Made by a program: the position numbers and the translations under genes. A DNA stretch of 27,046 nucleotides from a virus: positions 1 to 27,046 of IMG/VR virus record IMGVR_UViG_3300032893_000241. The stretch is one strand, 5' to 3'. The notes under the pieces were generated by a model. It did not search any database. It saw only the letters and a list, made by a program, of their open reading frames with translations, and was not told the DNA's origin. Below are positions 21,396-27,046 of the stretch, one piece after another (position 1 is the first letter of the stretch; the number at the start of each line of letters is the position of its first letter).

Positions 21396-22777
21396 GCCTG
21401 CCTCTTTTTCTGGCGCGCTGCCCAGACGTGTTCCGCCCAGACGCGCGCGTTACGGTATCCACGGATCTTACCGAGCTCGATCAGCGCTTCGAGTCCTCGC
21501 GCCTGGCCCTGTTCTCTGCGCGCCTCTCTAGCTCGCGGATCAATCTCCTCGAGCTCGCCTTTCTTATGAGCGACTTTGCGGGCTTCGACGGGGAATGGGC
21601 GTTGGCAAGCGCCGCACGTACTACTGCCAGCTCTTGAAGCAGCGAAGCAACGCGGGCAGATTCGGACGGCGGCGGTACTGTCGCGCTCAGTTGCAGTTCT
21701 TCCACTGTCGCGAGTGCCTGCGAGAGACCACTCGCGATGTTCAGTAGGCAGTCCATGCCGATGGACATTTCCGGCATGATCGAGGAGTAGCGCGCGAGTC
21801 TTTCCTTCTGACGGTCTAAGACAACGACCAACCTGCTGCAAGTAGAGCGCAAGAGACGCAGTTGGTCGTAGAGAGATCCCAACTTCGATGCCGGGACAGT
21901 CAAAACCCTCGGAGATGAGGTCGCAGCTTGTGAGTACCTGGATGGTGCGCTGATGGAAGTCACGGATGATTCGGGCGCGGAGGTCTCGGTGAGTTCCCCC
22001 GTCGATATGTAGTGCTGTATGGCCCGCTCCCATGAACTGTTGGGCGACGTGCCGTGCGTGCTCGACGGAGACGCAGAAGACGACGGCTTGTTTTCCCCGG
22101 GCGAGTCGTTGGTAGTGTTCAAGGGCGTCCCCTGTGATAGTTGGTCGATCAATCGCCGCAGCAAGTTCTGCTGGTACGAAGTCACCCATTCTTCGCTTAA
22201 GCCCAGAGAGGTCAGGTTGCTTGGGAGCATAGACAGTTACCGGCGCGAGTGCGCCAAGCTCGATGAGTTCGGATGTAGAAGGCCCGACGATCAGGCTGTC
22301 GAACATATCCCCTAGGCCCTCGCCCGACAAGCGGATCGGCGTCGCTGTGACGCCGAGGCGGTGCGCGCGGCCCCAGACGGTGAGGATCTTGCCCCAGCGG
22401 GTCTTCCTGATGGCGTGGTGGGCCTCGTCTACCACCGCTAGTGTCGGCGGCGGCATCCGTGTCAACCTGTTGTAGAGGGTAGCGACTGAGCAGACTTGCA
22501 CGGCTCGCCGCGGTCGCCAGTCATACTCAGGGCTAACCACCCCCGGCTCTATGCCTACGTCGGTCAGGGCTTTCACTACCTGCTCGACCAGCTCGACGCG
22601 ATGCACCAGAATCGCGACGCGCCCGCCTTTCTCGACGTGGCGCGCGGTGACATCGCAGAAAATGACGGTCTTCCCGCCGCCCGTCGGCAGCACCAGAAGC
22701 GGTGACTTGGAGCCTGATTTATAGGCTTCTCGGAGTTTGTCAACTGCCGCTGTCTGGTAGGGTCGGAGGGTTATCAT
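21392..22777 (-). CDS. SF2 DEAH-type helicase with C-terminal zinc ribbon
   Basis: 461 residues from ATG 22777, where the protein starts with M-I-T-L-R-P-Y-Q, as usual for this family; the 25 codons upstream overlap the divergent promoter region and were excluded. Motifs: Walker A L-P-T-G-G-G-K-T (30-37), D-E-A-H (117-120), G-V-T-A-T-P (142-147), and motif VI Q-Q-V-G-R-C-L-R-P (314-322). After the helicase core, C374-P-R-C377 and C388-G-A-C391 form a zinc ribbon, and the C-terminus is basic. Related phage proteins unwind or anneal branched DNA during replication and recombination. It is first in the minus-strand replication block. Ribosome-binding site is weak. Confidence 0.88.
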   Translation of the reverse strand: MITLRPYQTAAVDKLREAYKSGSKSPLLVLPTGGGKTVIFCDVTARHVEKGGRVAILVHRVELVEQVVKALTDVGIEPGVVSPEYDWRPRRAVQVCSVATLYNRLTRMPPPTLAVVDEAHHAIRKTRWGKILTVWGRAHRLGVTATPIRLSGEGLGDMFDSLIVGPSTSELIELGALAPVTVYAPKQPDLSGLKRRMGDFVPAELAAAIDRPTITGDALEHYQRLARGKQAVVFCVSVEHARHVAQQFMGAGHTALHIDGGTHRDLRARIIRDFHQRTIQVLTSCDLISEGFDCPGIEVGISLRPTASLALYLQQVGRCLRPSEGKTRALLLDHAGNVHRHGLPTEHREWSLAGTRDSGRTATERDSTAAVRICPRCFAASRAGSSTCGACQRPFPVEARKVAHKKGELEEIDPRAREARREQGQARGLEALIELGKIRGYRNARVWAEHVWAARQKKRQA

Positions 22778-22787
22778 CGGGTGCCAC

Positions 22788-22816
22788 TTGACATCACTGG
22801 AACGGGAGACTAGCCT
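22788..22816 (+). promoter_or_regulatory. candidate promoter for the recombination block
   Basis: TTGACA (22788-22793, perfect), a 17-base spacer and TAGCCT (22811-22816, 3 of 6) lie in the 73-base divergent gap between helicase and the first recombination-block gene, 35 bases before its ATG. The minus strand has a similar weak TAGTCT overlapping it, so both operons may start here. The -10 boxes are poor. Confidence 0.35.
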
Positions 22817-22850
22817 CTCTCCGTCGAGAACACAACAGAGGGCCACGACC

Positions 22851-23051
22851 ATGCCAGACTACACCGGATGCACCGACCTGTTCGCCATCGCGAAGGCGAT
22901 CGCGCGCAACTACGAGGCCGAGCGCCGCGCCGCCGAGTACGACCGCCTCTGCCAGCTTGACGAGGAAGGCTACGGCGACGAGGCGCGGCAGGAAGCGTAC
23001 AACCGTCAGGAGTGCGCGCGGATCGCTCGGGAAGAGGGGAGGCCGCGGTAA
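22851..23051 (+). CDS. small charged protein before the exonuclease
   Basis: 66 residues, ATG at 22851 with AGAGGG about 7 bases upstream. After D-Y-T-G-C-T-D-L-F-A-I-A, the rest is predicted helical and charged (N-Y-E-A-E-R-R-A-A-E-Y-D-R, then Y-G-D-E-A-R-Q-E-A-Y-N-R-Q-E). The TAA stop shares a base with the exonuclease ATG (TAATG). No named family is recognised; position suggests a small accessory to recombination. Confidence 0.65.
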   Translation: MPDYTGCTDLFAIAKAIARNYEAERRAAEYDRLCQLDEEGYGDEARQEAYNRQECARIAREEGRPR

Positions 23052-24028
23052 TGCTCCACCACCCCAAGACCCGCGAGGAATGGCTCGCGCTGCGGCACAA
23101 GTACGTGTCCTCCACCGAGGTCGCCGCGCTGTTCGGCGCCAGCCGCTACATCACGGCCTACGAGCTCGCGCTCACCAAGTCCGACAAGATCCCGTCGCAG
23201 TTCGAGGCGTCTGAGCGCAGCGAGTGGGGACAGTACCTGCAGCTCCCCGTCGCCAAGAAGTTCGCCGACGACTACGGCATCAGCGTGCGGGCGCTCAACG
23301 CCTACGCGGTGATCGAAGAGTCTGGCATGGGCGCCTCGTTCGACTACGAGATCATCGGCATCAAGGAAGGCACGCCGCACAAGGGGCCGGTGTTGCAGGA
23401 CATGTACAAGGCGAACGGGCCTGGCATCCTTGAGATCAAGACCGTCGATTACCTCGTGTTCCGCGACCAGTGGCACGAGGACGACGAGGGCAACTTCGAG
23501 GCGCCCGCGCACATCGAGATCCAGGTTCAGCAGGAACTTCACACCATCGCCCGCTCGTGGGGCGTGCTCGGCGTGCTGGTCGCCGGCAATCAGGGGCACA
23601 TCCTGATCCGCGACCGCGACGAGGAGGTTGGCAAGTCTCTGGAGGCGAAGTGCCGGGAGTTCTGGCGCGACCTCCGAGCGGGCAAGCTCCCGCCCGTGAC
23701 GTTGCCGGAAGACGCGGGCATCATGCGTAAGATCTACGCCTACGCGGAGCCGGGTAAGCTGCTCGACGCGCAGGACGATCCGGTGATCCGCGATCTCTGC
23801 GCCCAATACGCCGACGCCGCTCAGCTAGCGAAAGGCGCCGAGGAGGTCAAGAAGACCGTACAGGCGAAGCTCTTGGAGCGCATCGGCACCGCGGAGAAGG
23901 TGCTGGTGGACGGGTTCACGATCAGCGCCGGCATGGTGGCGCCGGCATGGATCGAGCGGTACGAGCGGGCCGGCTACAGGAATCTGCGGATCTACACGAA
24001 GAAGGCGACTAAGGAGAAGGCGGCGTGA
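23051..24028 (+). CDS. YqaJ-type phage recombination exonuclease
   Basis: 325 residues from ATG 23051, sharing a base with the upstream stop, behind an AAGAGGGGAGG stretch. YqaJ/lambda-exonuclease features: W-L-A-L-R-H-K-Y-V-S-S-T-E-V-A-A-L-F-G-A-S (11-31), S-E-W-G-Q-Y-L-Q (57-64), S-F-D at 97-99 (catalytic Asp), L-E-I-K-T at 127-131 and H-I-E-I-Q-V-Q-Q at 154-161. The C-terminal part is extended by a helical stretch. The enzyme resects 5' ends so that the annealing protein can load; the RecT gene lies two genes downstream, completing a Red-like pair. Stop overlaps the next GTG start (GTGA). Confidence 0.9.
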   Translation: MLHHPKTREEWLALRHKYVSSTEVAALFGASRYITAYELALTKSDKIPSQFEASERSEWGQYLQLPVAKKFADDYGISVRALNAYAVIEESGMGASFDYEIIGIKEGTPHKGPVLQDMYKANGPGILEIKTVDYLVFRDQWHEDDEGNFEAPAHIEIQVQQELHTIARSWGVLGVLVAGNQGHILIRDRDEEVGKSLEAKCREFWRDLRAGKLPPVTLPEDAGIMRKIYAYAEPGKLLDAQDDPVIRDLCAQYADAAQLAKGAEEVKKTVQAKLLERIGTAEKVLVDGFTISAGMVAPAWIERYERAGYRNLRIYTKKATKEKAA

Positions 24029-24231
24029 AATACTGCGATAGCTGCAAGTACAGCGGCACGATGGTTGGCGGCGACAAGTCGCTCAACCACATCTGCCGCC
24101 GGCATCCCCCAACGGTGAGCCTCGTTCCCATGCCGACCCGGGATGGGATGCATGTTCAGAGCGTCACGGTTTGGCCTGGTATCAACGAGGCCGACTGGTG
24201 CGGTGAGTACGAAGGGAAGCTCGCGTCATGA
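24025..24231 (+). CDS. small Cys4-type protein between exonuclease and RecT
   Basis: 68 residues, GTG at 24025. Ligand candidates are C4, C7, C24 and C59: Y-C-D-S-C-K-Y-S-G, I-C-R-R-H-P-P, and A-D-W-C-G-E-Y. This C-x-x-C...C-R-R-x-P-P...W-C-G-E pattern occurs in a large family of small phage proteins whose function is not known to me. Overlaps on both sides (GTGA and ATGA) show tight coupling with recombination genes. Confidence 0.75.
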   Translation: MKYCDSCKYSGTMVGGDKSLNHICRRHPPTVSLVPMPTRDGMHVQSVTVWPGINEADWCGEYEGKLAS

Positions 24232-25085
24232 ACACATCACCGATGCAGATGGTCGTCGCCGGTCTGACCGACGAGAGGATGCAGAAGTCCTTTAAGGACG
24301 TGCTTCCCTCAAACGTCACCGTCGATCGCTTCACCAAGGTCACGCTGACGGCGATCCAGTCGTCTCCTGAAGTTCTCGAGGCCGACCGCCAGTCGCTCTA
24401 CCAGGCGTGCGTCCACGCCGCAGCGCGCGGTCTGCTGCCCGACAAGAAGGAAGGCGCGCTGGTCGTCTTCAACACGAAGATGCCGGACGGTTCGTGGGTC
24501 AAGAAGGTCCAGTTCCTCCCGATGCCGGAAGGAATCATCAAGGAGATGGCGAAGGCCGGTGTTTCGGCCTACGCGGTCAGCGTCTACGAGAAGGACGAGC
24601 TGGAGATCTGGAACGACGACGACGGCCAGCACGTCCGCCACAAGCCGGTGATCTTCGGCGACCGCGGAGCTCGCCTCGGCGCGTTCGCGGCCGGCAAGAC
24701 CAAGGAAGGCCGGTCCTACGTCGAGGCCATGAACATGGACGACATCGCCCGTGTCCGGTCCCGGTCGAAGCAGAAGGACAAGGAGGGCAATCCGACTGGC
24801 GCGTGGAAGACCGACACCGAGCGGATGGAGCAGAAGTCGGCGCTCCACCGCTTGCGGAAGCGCATCCCGATGGTGGGGTACGAGTTCAACGACGACGAGG
24901 ACTCGGATGTGGACCTGTCACAGCCTGCTGAGGCCGTGGTGGCGACGCAGCCGCCAACACAGACCGAGGCGGCTCCCGCCGGCCGAAAGCGCCCTCGGGC
25001 CTTGCAGGCGGTCGTGGACGCTCCGGCCCCGCCGCCCGAGGCACCGCCGCCCCCGGATGACACCTTCGACGGAGACGTGATATGA
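24228..25085 (+). CDS. recT: RecT family single-strand annealing protein
   Basis: 285 residues, ATG at 24228 overlapping the upstream stop. RecT-like order is visible: A-I-Q-S-S-P-E-V-L-E-A-D, L-Y-Q-A-C-V-H-A-A-A-R-G-L-L-P-D (57-72), E-G-A-L-V-V-F-N-T-K, F-L-P-M-P-E-G-I-I-K, then A-Y-A-V-S-V-Y-E-K-D-E-L-E and E-A-M-N-M-D-D-I-A-R-V. A C-terminal tail (from about residue 230) is Pro/Ala-rich and ends in acidic D-D-T-F-D-G-D. It anneals single-stranded DNA produced by the YqaJ exonuclease, supporting phage recombination. The stop overlaps the start of the following HTH gene. Confidence 0.9.
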   Translation: MNTSPMQMVVAGLTDERMQKSFKDVLPSNVTVDRFTKVTLTAIQSSPEVLEADRQSLYQACVHAAARGLLPDKKEGALVVFNTKMPDGSWVKKVQFLPMPEGIIKEMAKAGVSAYAVSVYEKDELEIWNDDDGQHVRHKPVIFGDRGARLGAFAAGKTKEGRSYVEAMNMDDIARVRSRSKQKDKEGNPTGAWKTDTERMEQKSALHRLRKRIPMVGYEFNDDEDSDVDLSQPAEAVVATQPPTQTEAAPAGRKRPRALQAVVDAPAPPPEAPPPPDDTFDGDVI

Positions 25086-25267
25086 AGGCGCTGACCGGCC
25101 ACCTGACACCAGTCCAACTCGCCAAGAGGTGGGACATGTCCGAAGGCACTCTCGCGAACTGGCGCATCGTCAACAAGGGGCCGAAGTTCATCAAGCGGTT
25201 CGGCCGTGTCTGGTACCCGCTCGAGCGCGTCACGGCCTTCGAGCGCAAGCATGGGCTCGCCGCATGA
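25082..25267 (+). CDS. second MerR/excisionase-like HTH protein
   Basis: 61 residues, ATG at 25082. Residues 7-58 align by eye with the HTH at 16919: L-T-P-V-Q-L-A-K-R-W, G-T-L-A-N-W-R, N-K-G-P-K-F-I-K-R-F-G-R-V-W-Y-P, V-T-A-F-E-R-K-H-G. Shared positions include L-T, L-A-x-R-W, T-L-x-x-W-R, K-G-P, K, G-x-V and F-E. The Arg/Lys-rich wing is more basic here. It is likely a transcriptional regulator or DNA-architecture protein expressed with RecT. No integrase supports calling it an excisionase. Confidence 0.75.
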   Translation: MKALTGHLTPVQLAKRWDMSEGTLANWRIVNKGPKFIKRFGRVWYPLERVTAFERKHGLAA

Positions 25268-25416
25268 GACCCATCTACCTGTCGCCTCGCCAGTTACACC
25301 GCATCGAAACGCGGTTCATCAGGCTTGATCCAGGAGTAGGCTCATGGAGACGACCGGCGACACGGTGGAGACAACTGATCCAGAGGTTGTTTCGGCGATC
25401 GACAATCGTGAATTGA
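25264..25416 (+). CDS. possible 50-residue basic protein
   Basis: ATG at 25264 overlaps the HTH gene stop (ATGA), and the frame encodes a basic peptide (L-S-P-R-Q-L-H-R-I-E-T-R-F-I-R-L-D at first, W-R-Q-L-I-Q-R-L-F-R-R-S-T later). The last 73 bases overlap the next gene, which has a far better ribosome-binding site; here there is no clear one. It may be real through coupling, or just the leader containing the next ribosome-binding site. Low confidence. Confidence 0.3.
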   Translation: MRPIYLSPRQLHRIETRFIRLDPGVGSWRRPATRWRQLIQRLFRRSTIVN

Positions 25417-25532
25417 GGGGCGTCGTGTTCAAGCACATCCAGACGTGGACCACGATGGCGCGCGTTCTGACGCGGGACCTCGAGAAGTGGCGGGCGGAGA
25501 GAGCAGCGAACTACGGAACAGGTGCGCCGTGA
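25344..25532 (+). CDS. small hypothetical protein
   Basis: 62 residues, ATG at 25344 with AGGAG 7 bases upstream. The N-terminus is acidic and Thr-rich (E-T-T-G-D-T-V-E-T-T-D-P-E-V), and residues about 24-54 form a charged helix (R-G-V-V-F-K-H-I-Q-T-W, then T-R-D-L-E-K-W-R-A-E-R-A). No named family. Stop overlaps the next start. Confidence 0.65.
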   Translation: METTGDTVETTDPEVVSAIDNRELRGVVFKHIQTWTTMARVLTRDLEKWRAERAANYGTGAP

Positions 25533-25765
25533 ATATGACGCTCAAGGAACTCATGGATTGGCTCGCTGAGATCCAGAAGATCGCAGGTGACGCCACCGTG
25601 ACCAATGTCGCCGCCATCAGACTTGAGGGCGCTACCACCTTGGACTACAGAGACCGATACAACTACGGCTACGGCCGCGAAGGTAAGCGCGCGCGCCGTC
25701 TGACGGTGCTGTTTGATGTGCCGCAGTTTGTCGAAGCAACTGATCTACGGTCAGCACAACCATGA
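25529..25765 (+). CDS. small hypothetical protein with acidic/Tyr-rich region
   Basis: 78 residues from GTG 25529 (overlapping stop) or ATG 25535, two codons later. It starts with a helix, T-L-K-E-L-M-D-W-L-A-E-I-Q-K-I-A-G-D-A. A beta-like part follows, with a Tyr-rich segment L-D-Y-R-D-R-Y-N-Y-G-Y-G-R and a strand R-L-T-V-L-F-D-V. I recall similar short phage proteins near recombination genes but no function. The stop overlaps the next ATG. Confidence 0.65.
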   Translation: MNMTLKELMDWLAEIQKIAGDATVTNVAAIRLEGATTLDYRDRYNYGYGREGKRARRLTVLFDVPQFVEATDLRSAQP

Positions 25766-26046
25766 ATCACGCAGACCTGTTCAATGGTGAGACGCCGCTA
25801 CGTAGTGACGCGAAGCGCAAGGAGCCGGTTCCGCGCGGCTATGCGCGTCCGCCAGGAACAGGACCGGCCGGCGAAACGTGTGGCACCTGCGAGCATCACG
25901 TCATCAAGCGAATGGGAAAGAACTACCACAAGTGCGCATTGGCTAGAGCGAAGTGGACCGGAGGCGGCGCTAGCGATATCCGCGTACGGTCGCCGGCTTG
26001 CTTAGCTTGGCGCGCTGTTTCGTCGACAGAGGGGCCAGCGAAGTGA
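25762..26046 (+). CDS. Cys4 small protein of unknown function
   Basis: 94 residues, ATG at 25762. Probable zinc ligands are C40, C43, C58 and C80: E-T-C-G-T-C-E-H-H, H-K-C-A-L and S-P-A-C-L-A-W. The layout with K-W-T-G-G-G-A-S-D-I-R before the last Cys is a pattern that recurs among phage small proteins. The N-terminal 38 residues are Pro/Arg-rich and likely disordered. It belongs to the overlapping gene chain behind RecT. Confidence 0.7.
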   Translation: MNHADLFNGETPLRSDAKRKEPVPRGYARPPGTGPAGETCGTCEHHVIKRMGKNYHKCALARAKWTGGGASDIRVRSPACLAWRAVSSTEGPAK

Positions 26047-26219
26047 AGCGCAAGCCAACACCATACGAGCGAGCACGCGGCGCCTTTCGACGCGCGCACC
26101 TCTATCCGTTTCGCTCTGGCGAGTTCGGGCACATGCGGTGGATTGACGGCTGGCTATTCGGCTACGCGGCAGGCAAGCGAACACGCAGAGCAGCTTCAGT
26201 GCGAGGAGAGCGTCAGTGA
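26043..26219 (+). CDS. small basic hypothetical protein
   Basis: 58 residues from GTG 26043, overlapping the previous stop (GTGA). It is strongly basic and aromatic (K-R-K-P-T-P-Y-E-R-A-R-G-A-F-R-R, then W-I-D-G-W-L-F-G-Y-A-A-G-K-R). The G-W-L-F-G-Y-A-A-G core is short and polar enough to be soluble. A nucleic acid-associated role is possible from charge alone. No family is recognised. Confidence 0.55.
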   Translation: MKRKPTPYERARGAFRRAHLYPFRSGEFGHMRWIDGWLFGYAAGKRTRRAASVRGERQ

Positions 26220-26452
26220 AAATGCGCGTCCATGGGCAATTTGACGAAGACGGAGAGTTTCATCCGTACATGCAACCGTGGGATGGCGTGATCTTTGGCG
26301 GCACTATCCGAGATCCATTTGACGGACAAGTGCTGGCAATCAAGGACGAATACGGCGAATGGGTCAGTCCGACGATGCGAAGCGTTGGCATTCGTCGCCG
26401 GCTCAAAGTTAGCGAGATCTCTGTCAGCGCAGGAGTTGCTCAGAGTGAGTGA
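26216..26452 (+). CDS. small hypothetical beta-rich protein
   Basis: 78 residues, GTG at 26216 (then ATG three codons in). It begins M-K-M-R-V-H-G-Q-F-D-E-D-G-E-F-H and continues with short strands and turns (W-D-G-V-I-F-G-G-T-I-R-D-P-F-D-G, L-A-I-K-D-E-Y-G-E-W-V). The final third is basic. No known domain. It overlaps its upstream neighbour by 4 bases and the GNAT-like gene by 8 bases. Confidence 0.6.
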   Translation: MKMRVHGQFDEDGEFHPYMQPWDGVIFGGTIRDPFDGQVLAIKDEYGEWVSPTMRSVGIRRRLKVSEISVSAGVAQSE

Positions 26453-27041
26453 CGATTTCGCCGTTGTGACCGAGCATCCGTCCCTGATCGATTTCGTGGA
26501 CGGATTGCAGCGCAAGAACGCGGAGGCGCTGAGTTTCTATCCGCGCCAAGTTTTCGAGCGCGAACAGCGGGCCGGTCGTCTGTTCCTAGCCCTACTGAAT
26601 GGGGAGCCGTGCGGGTACATCTACGCTGGAGCCCAAGGCCGGGACGTTAAGTGCCATCAGGTCTGTATCCAGTATGACGCACGGCGCCGCCTGTACGGAG
26701 CGATGCTGGTGCAGGTGTTGGAGGCTTATGCCAATGAAGGCCGCGCCTCGACCGTCACGCTGCGTTGTGGATTCGACATCGAGGCTAACGAGTTCTGGAA
26801 GGCGCTCGGCTACGGGGTTGTGACCGTACACAACGGCGGGATTCGTCGGATGCGCCGGATCAATGTCTGGCAGAAGCAGATCTCTCCAAGCCTATTCGAG
26901 CCGGTCTATATCGAGCCGGAAGTCGGCAAGGCGAGCGCCGCGATTTGGGCTAAGCACAAGCAAACCGGGATCGTGACGCAGTTCATTCGCGGCAAGAAGA
27001 TGGATCAGTACCGAGCCTTGATATTGAAGGACTCGCAGTGA
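26445..27041 (+). CDS. GNAT-fold-like acyltransferase family protein
   Basis: 198 residues from GTG 26445, behind AGGAG at about 9 bases; a longer frame overlapping the upstream gene was rejected. The order of elements suits GNAT enzymes: an N-terminal helix region, strand R-L-F-L-A-L-L-N-G-E-P-C-G-Y-I-Y (45-60), strand K-C-H-Q-V-C-I-Q-Y-D, a loop A-R-R-R-L-Y-G-A (79-86) in the usual acetyl-CoA pyrophosphate-binding position, then helix, then V-T-L-R-C-G-F-D-I-E-A-N-E-F-W-K-A-L-G-Y (104-123). GNAT relatives in phages modify proteins, DNA bases (Mu Mom) or antibiotics; the substrate here cannot be told. The loop is R-R-x-x-Y-G-A rather than the typical R/Q-x-x-G-x-G/A, so CoA use is not certain. 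Confidence 0.65.
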   Translation: MSDDFAVVTEHPSLIDFVDGLQRKNAEALSFYPRQVFEREQRAGRLFLALLNGEPCGYIYAGAQGRDVKCHQVCIQYDARRRLYGAMLVQVLEAYANEGRASTVTLRCGFDIEANEFWKALGYGVVTVHNGGIRRMRRINVWQKQISPSLFEPVYIEPEVGKASAAIWAKHKQTGIVTQFIRGKKMDQYRALILKDSQ

Positions 27042-27046
27042 ACGTA
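27038..27046 (+). CDS. possible start of the next gene, cut by window edge
   Basis: GTG-AAC-GTA overlaps the stop of the GNAT-like gene (GTGA), matching the overlap pattern of this operon. Only three codons are visible, so nothing can be said about the product. Confidence 0.3.

Noticed and set aside
1-27046. tRNA genes, CRISPR arrays, insertion sequences, diversity-generating reverse transcriptase or integrase
   Set aside because: I looked for the typical signatures (cloverleaf arms with a GTTCRA loop, regularly spaced repeats, transposase DDE, YxDD, tyrosine or serine recombinase motifs) and saw none. A covariance-model search would be needed to exclude a tRNA formally.

Overview
The window looks like a GC-rich segment of a tailed double-stranded DNA bacteriophage, most likely podovirus-like. 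It has a complete head and packaging block (terminase large subunit, portal, scaffold-like protein, major capsid protein, head-tail adaptor, a nozzle-like protein resembling P22 gp10, fibre). No tail tube, sheath or tape-measure gene was seen among these genes. It also has a RecT/YqaJ recombination pair and a phage-type primase-helicase. No integrase, CI-type repressor, tRNA, insertion sequence or CRISPR array was seen, so lifestyle and host cannot be fixed from this segment. The GC content suggests a GC-rich bacterial host, but I could not assign a taxon.

There are four transcriptional blocks. (1) 15159 down to 1, minus strand, is the late block. In transcription order it holds an HNH endonuclease, a run of small proteins (one holin-like), terminase large subunit, a zinc-ribbon protein, portal and three tiny basic peptides. 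A good intrinsic terminator follows (9481-9509). Then come a Gly/Pro-rich protein, a 76-residue protein, the scaffold-like protein, major capsid protein, two structural proteins, adaptor, nozzle-like protein, fibre, two small proteins, and a large virion protein that runs off the left edge. (2) 15923-18456, plus strand, is an early-type block of very short, stop-start-overlapping genes: zinc-binding proteins, a MerR/excisionase-like HTH protein and three micro-membrane proteins. It ends in a gene with 39 tandem 12-bp repeats coding an alanine-rich tail. (3) 22777 down to 18453, minus strand, is the replication block: SF2 helicase, VRR-NUC nuclease, small zinc protein, and a Toprim primase fused to a VapE-type SF3 helicase. 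It meets block 2 tail-to-tail with overlapping stop codons. (4) 22851-27041, plus strand, is the recombination block: small protein, YqaJ exonuclease, zinc protein, RecT, a second HTH protein paralogous to the first, several small proteins and a GNAT-like protein.

The most striking non-coding stretch is the 763-bp divergent gap at 15160-15922. Its right part is comparatively AT-rich and carries seven copies of an 8-mer, WACCACCT. It also has a perfect 7-bp dyad with a DnaA-box-like sequence, and an 8-bp dyad with arms 20 bp apart (centre to centre) that overlaps a promoter-like element. This is a good candidate for a replication origin and/or the switch controlling early versus late transcription.

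Inferred working model: proteins of blocks 3 and 4 replicate and recombine the genome. Block 1 packages it and builds the virion. The small proteins of blocks 2 and 4, including the paired HTH proteins, are candidates for host takeover and regulation.
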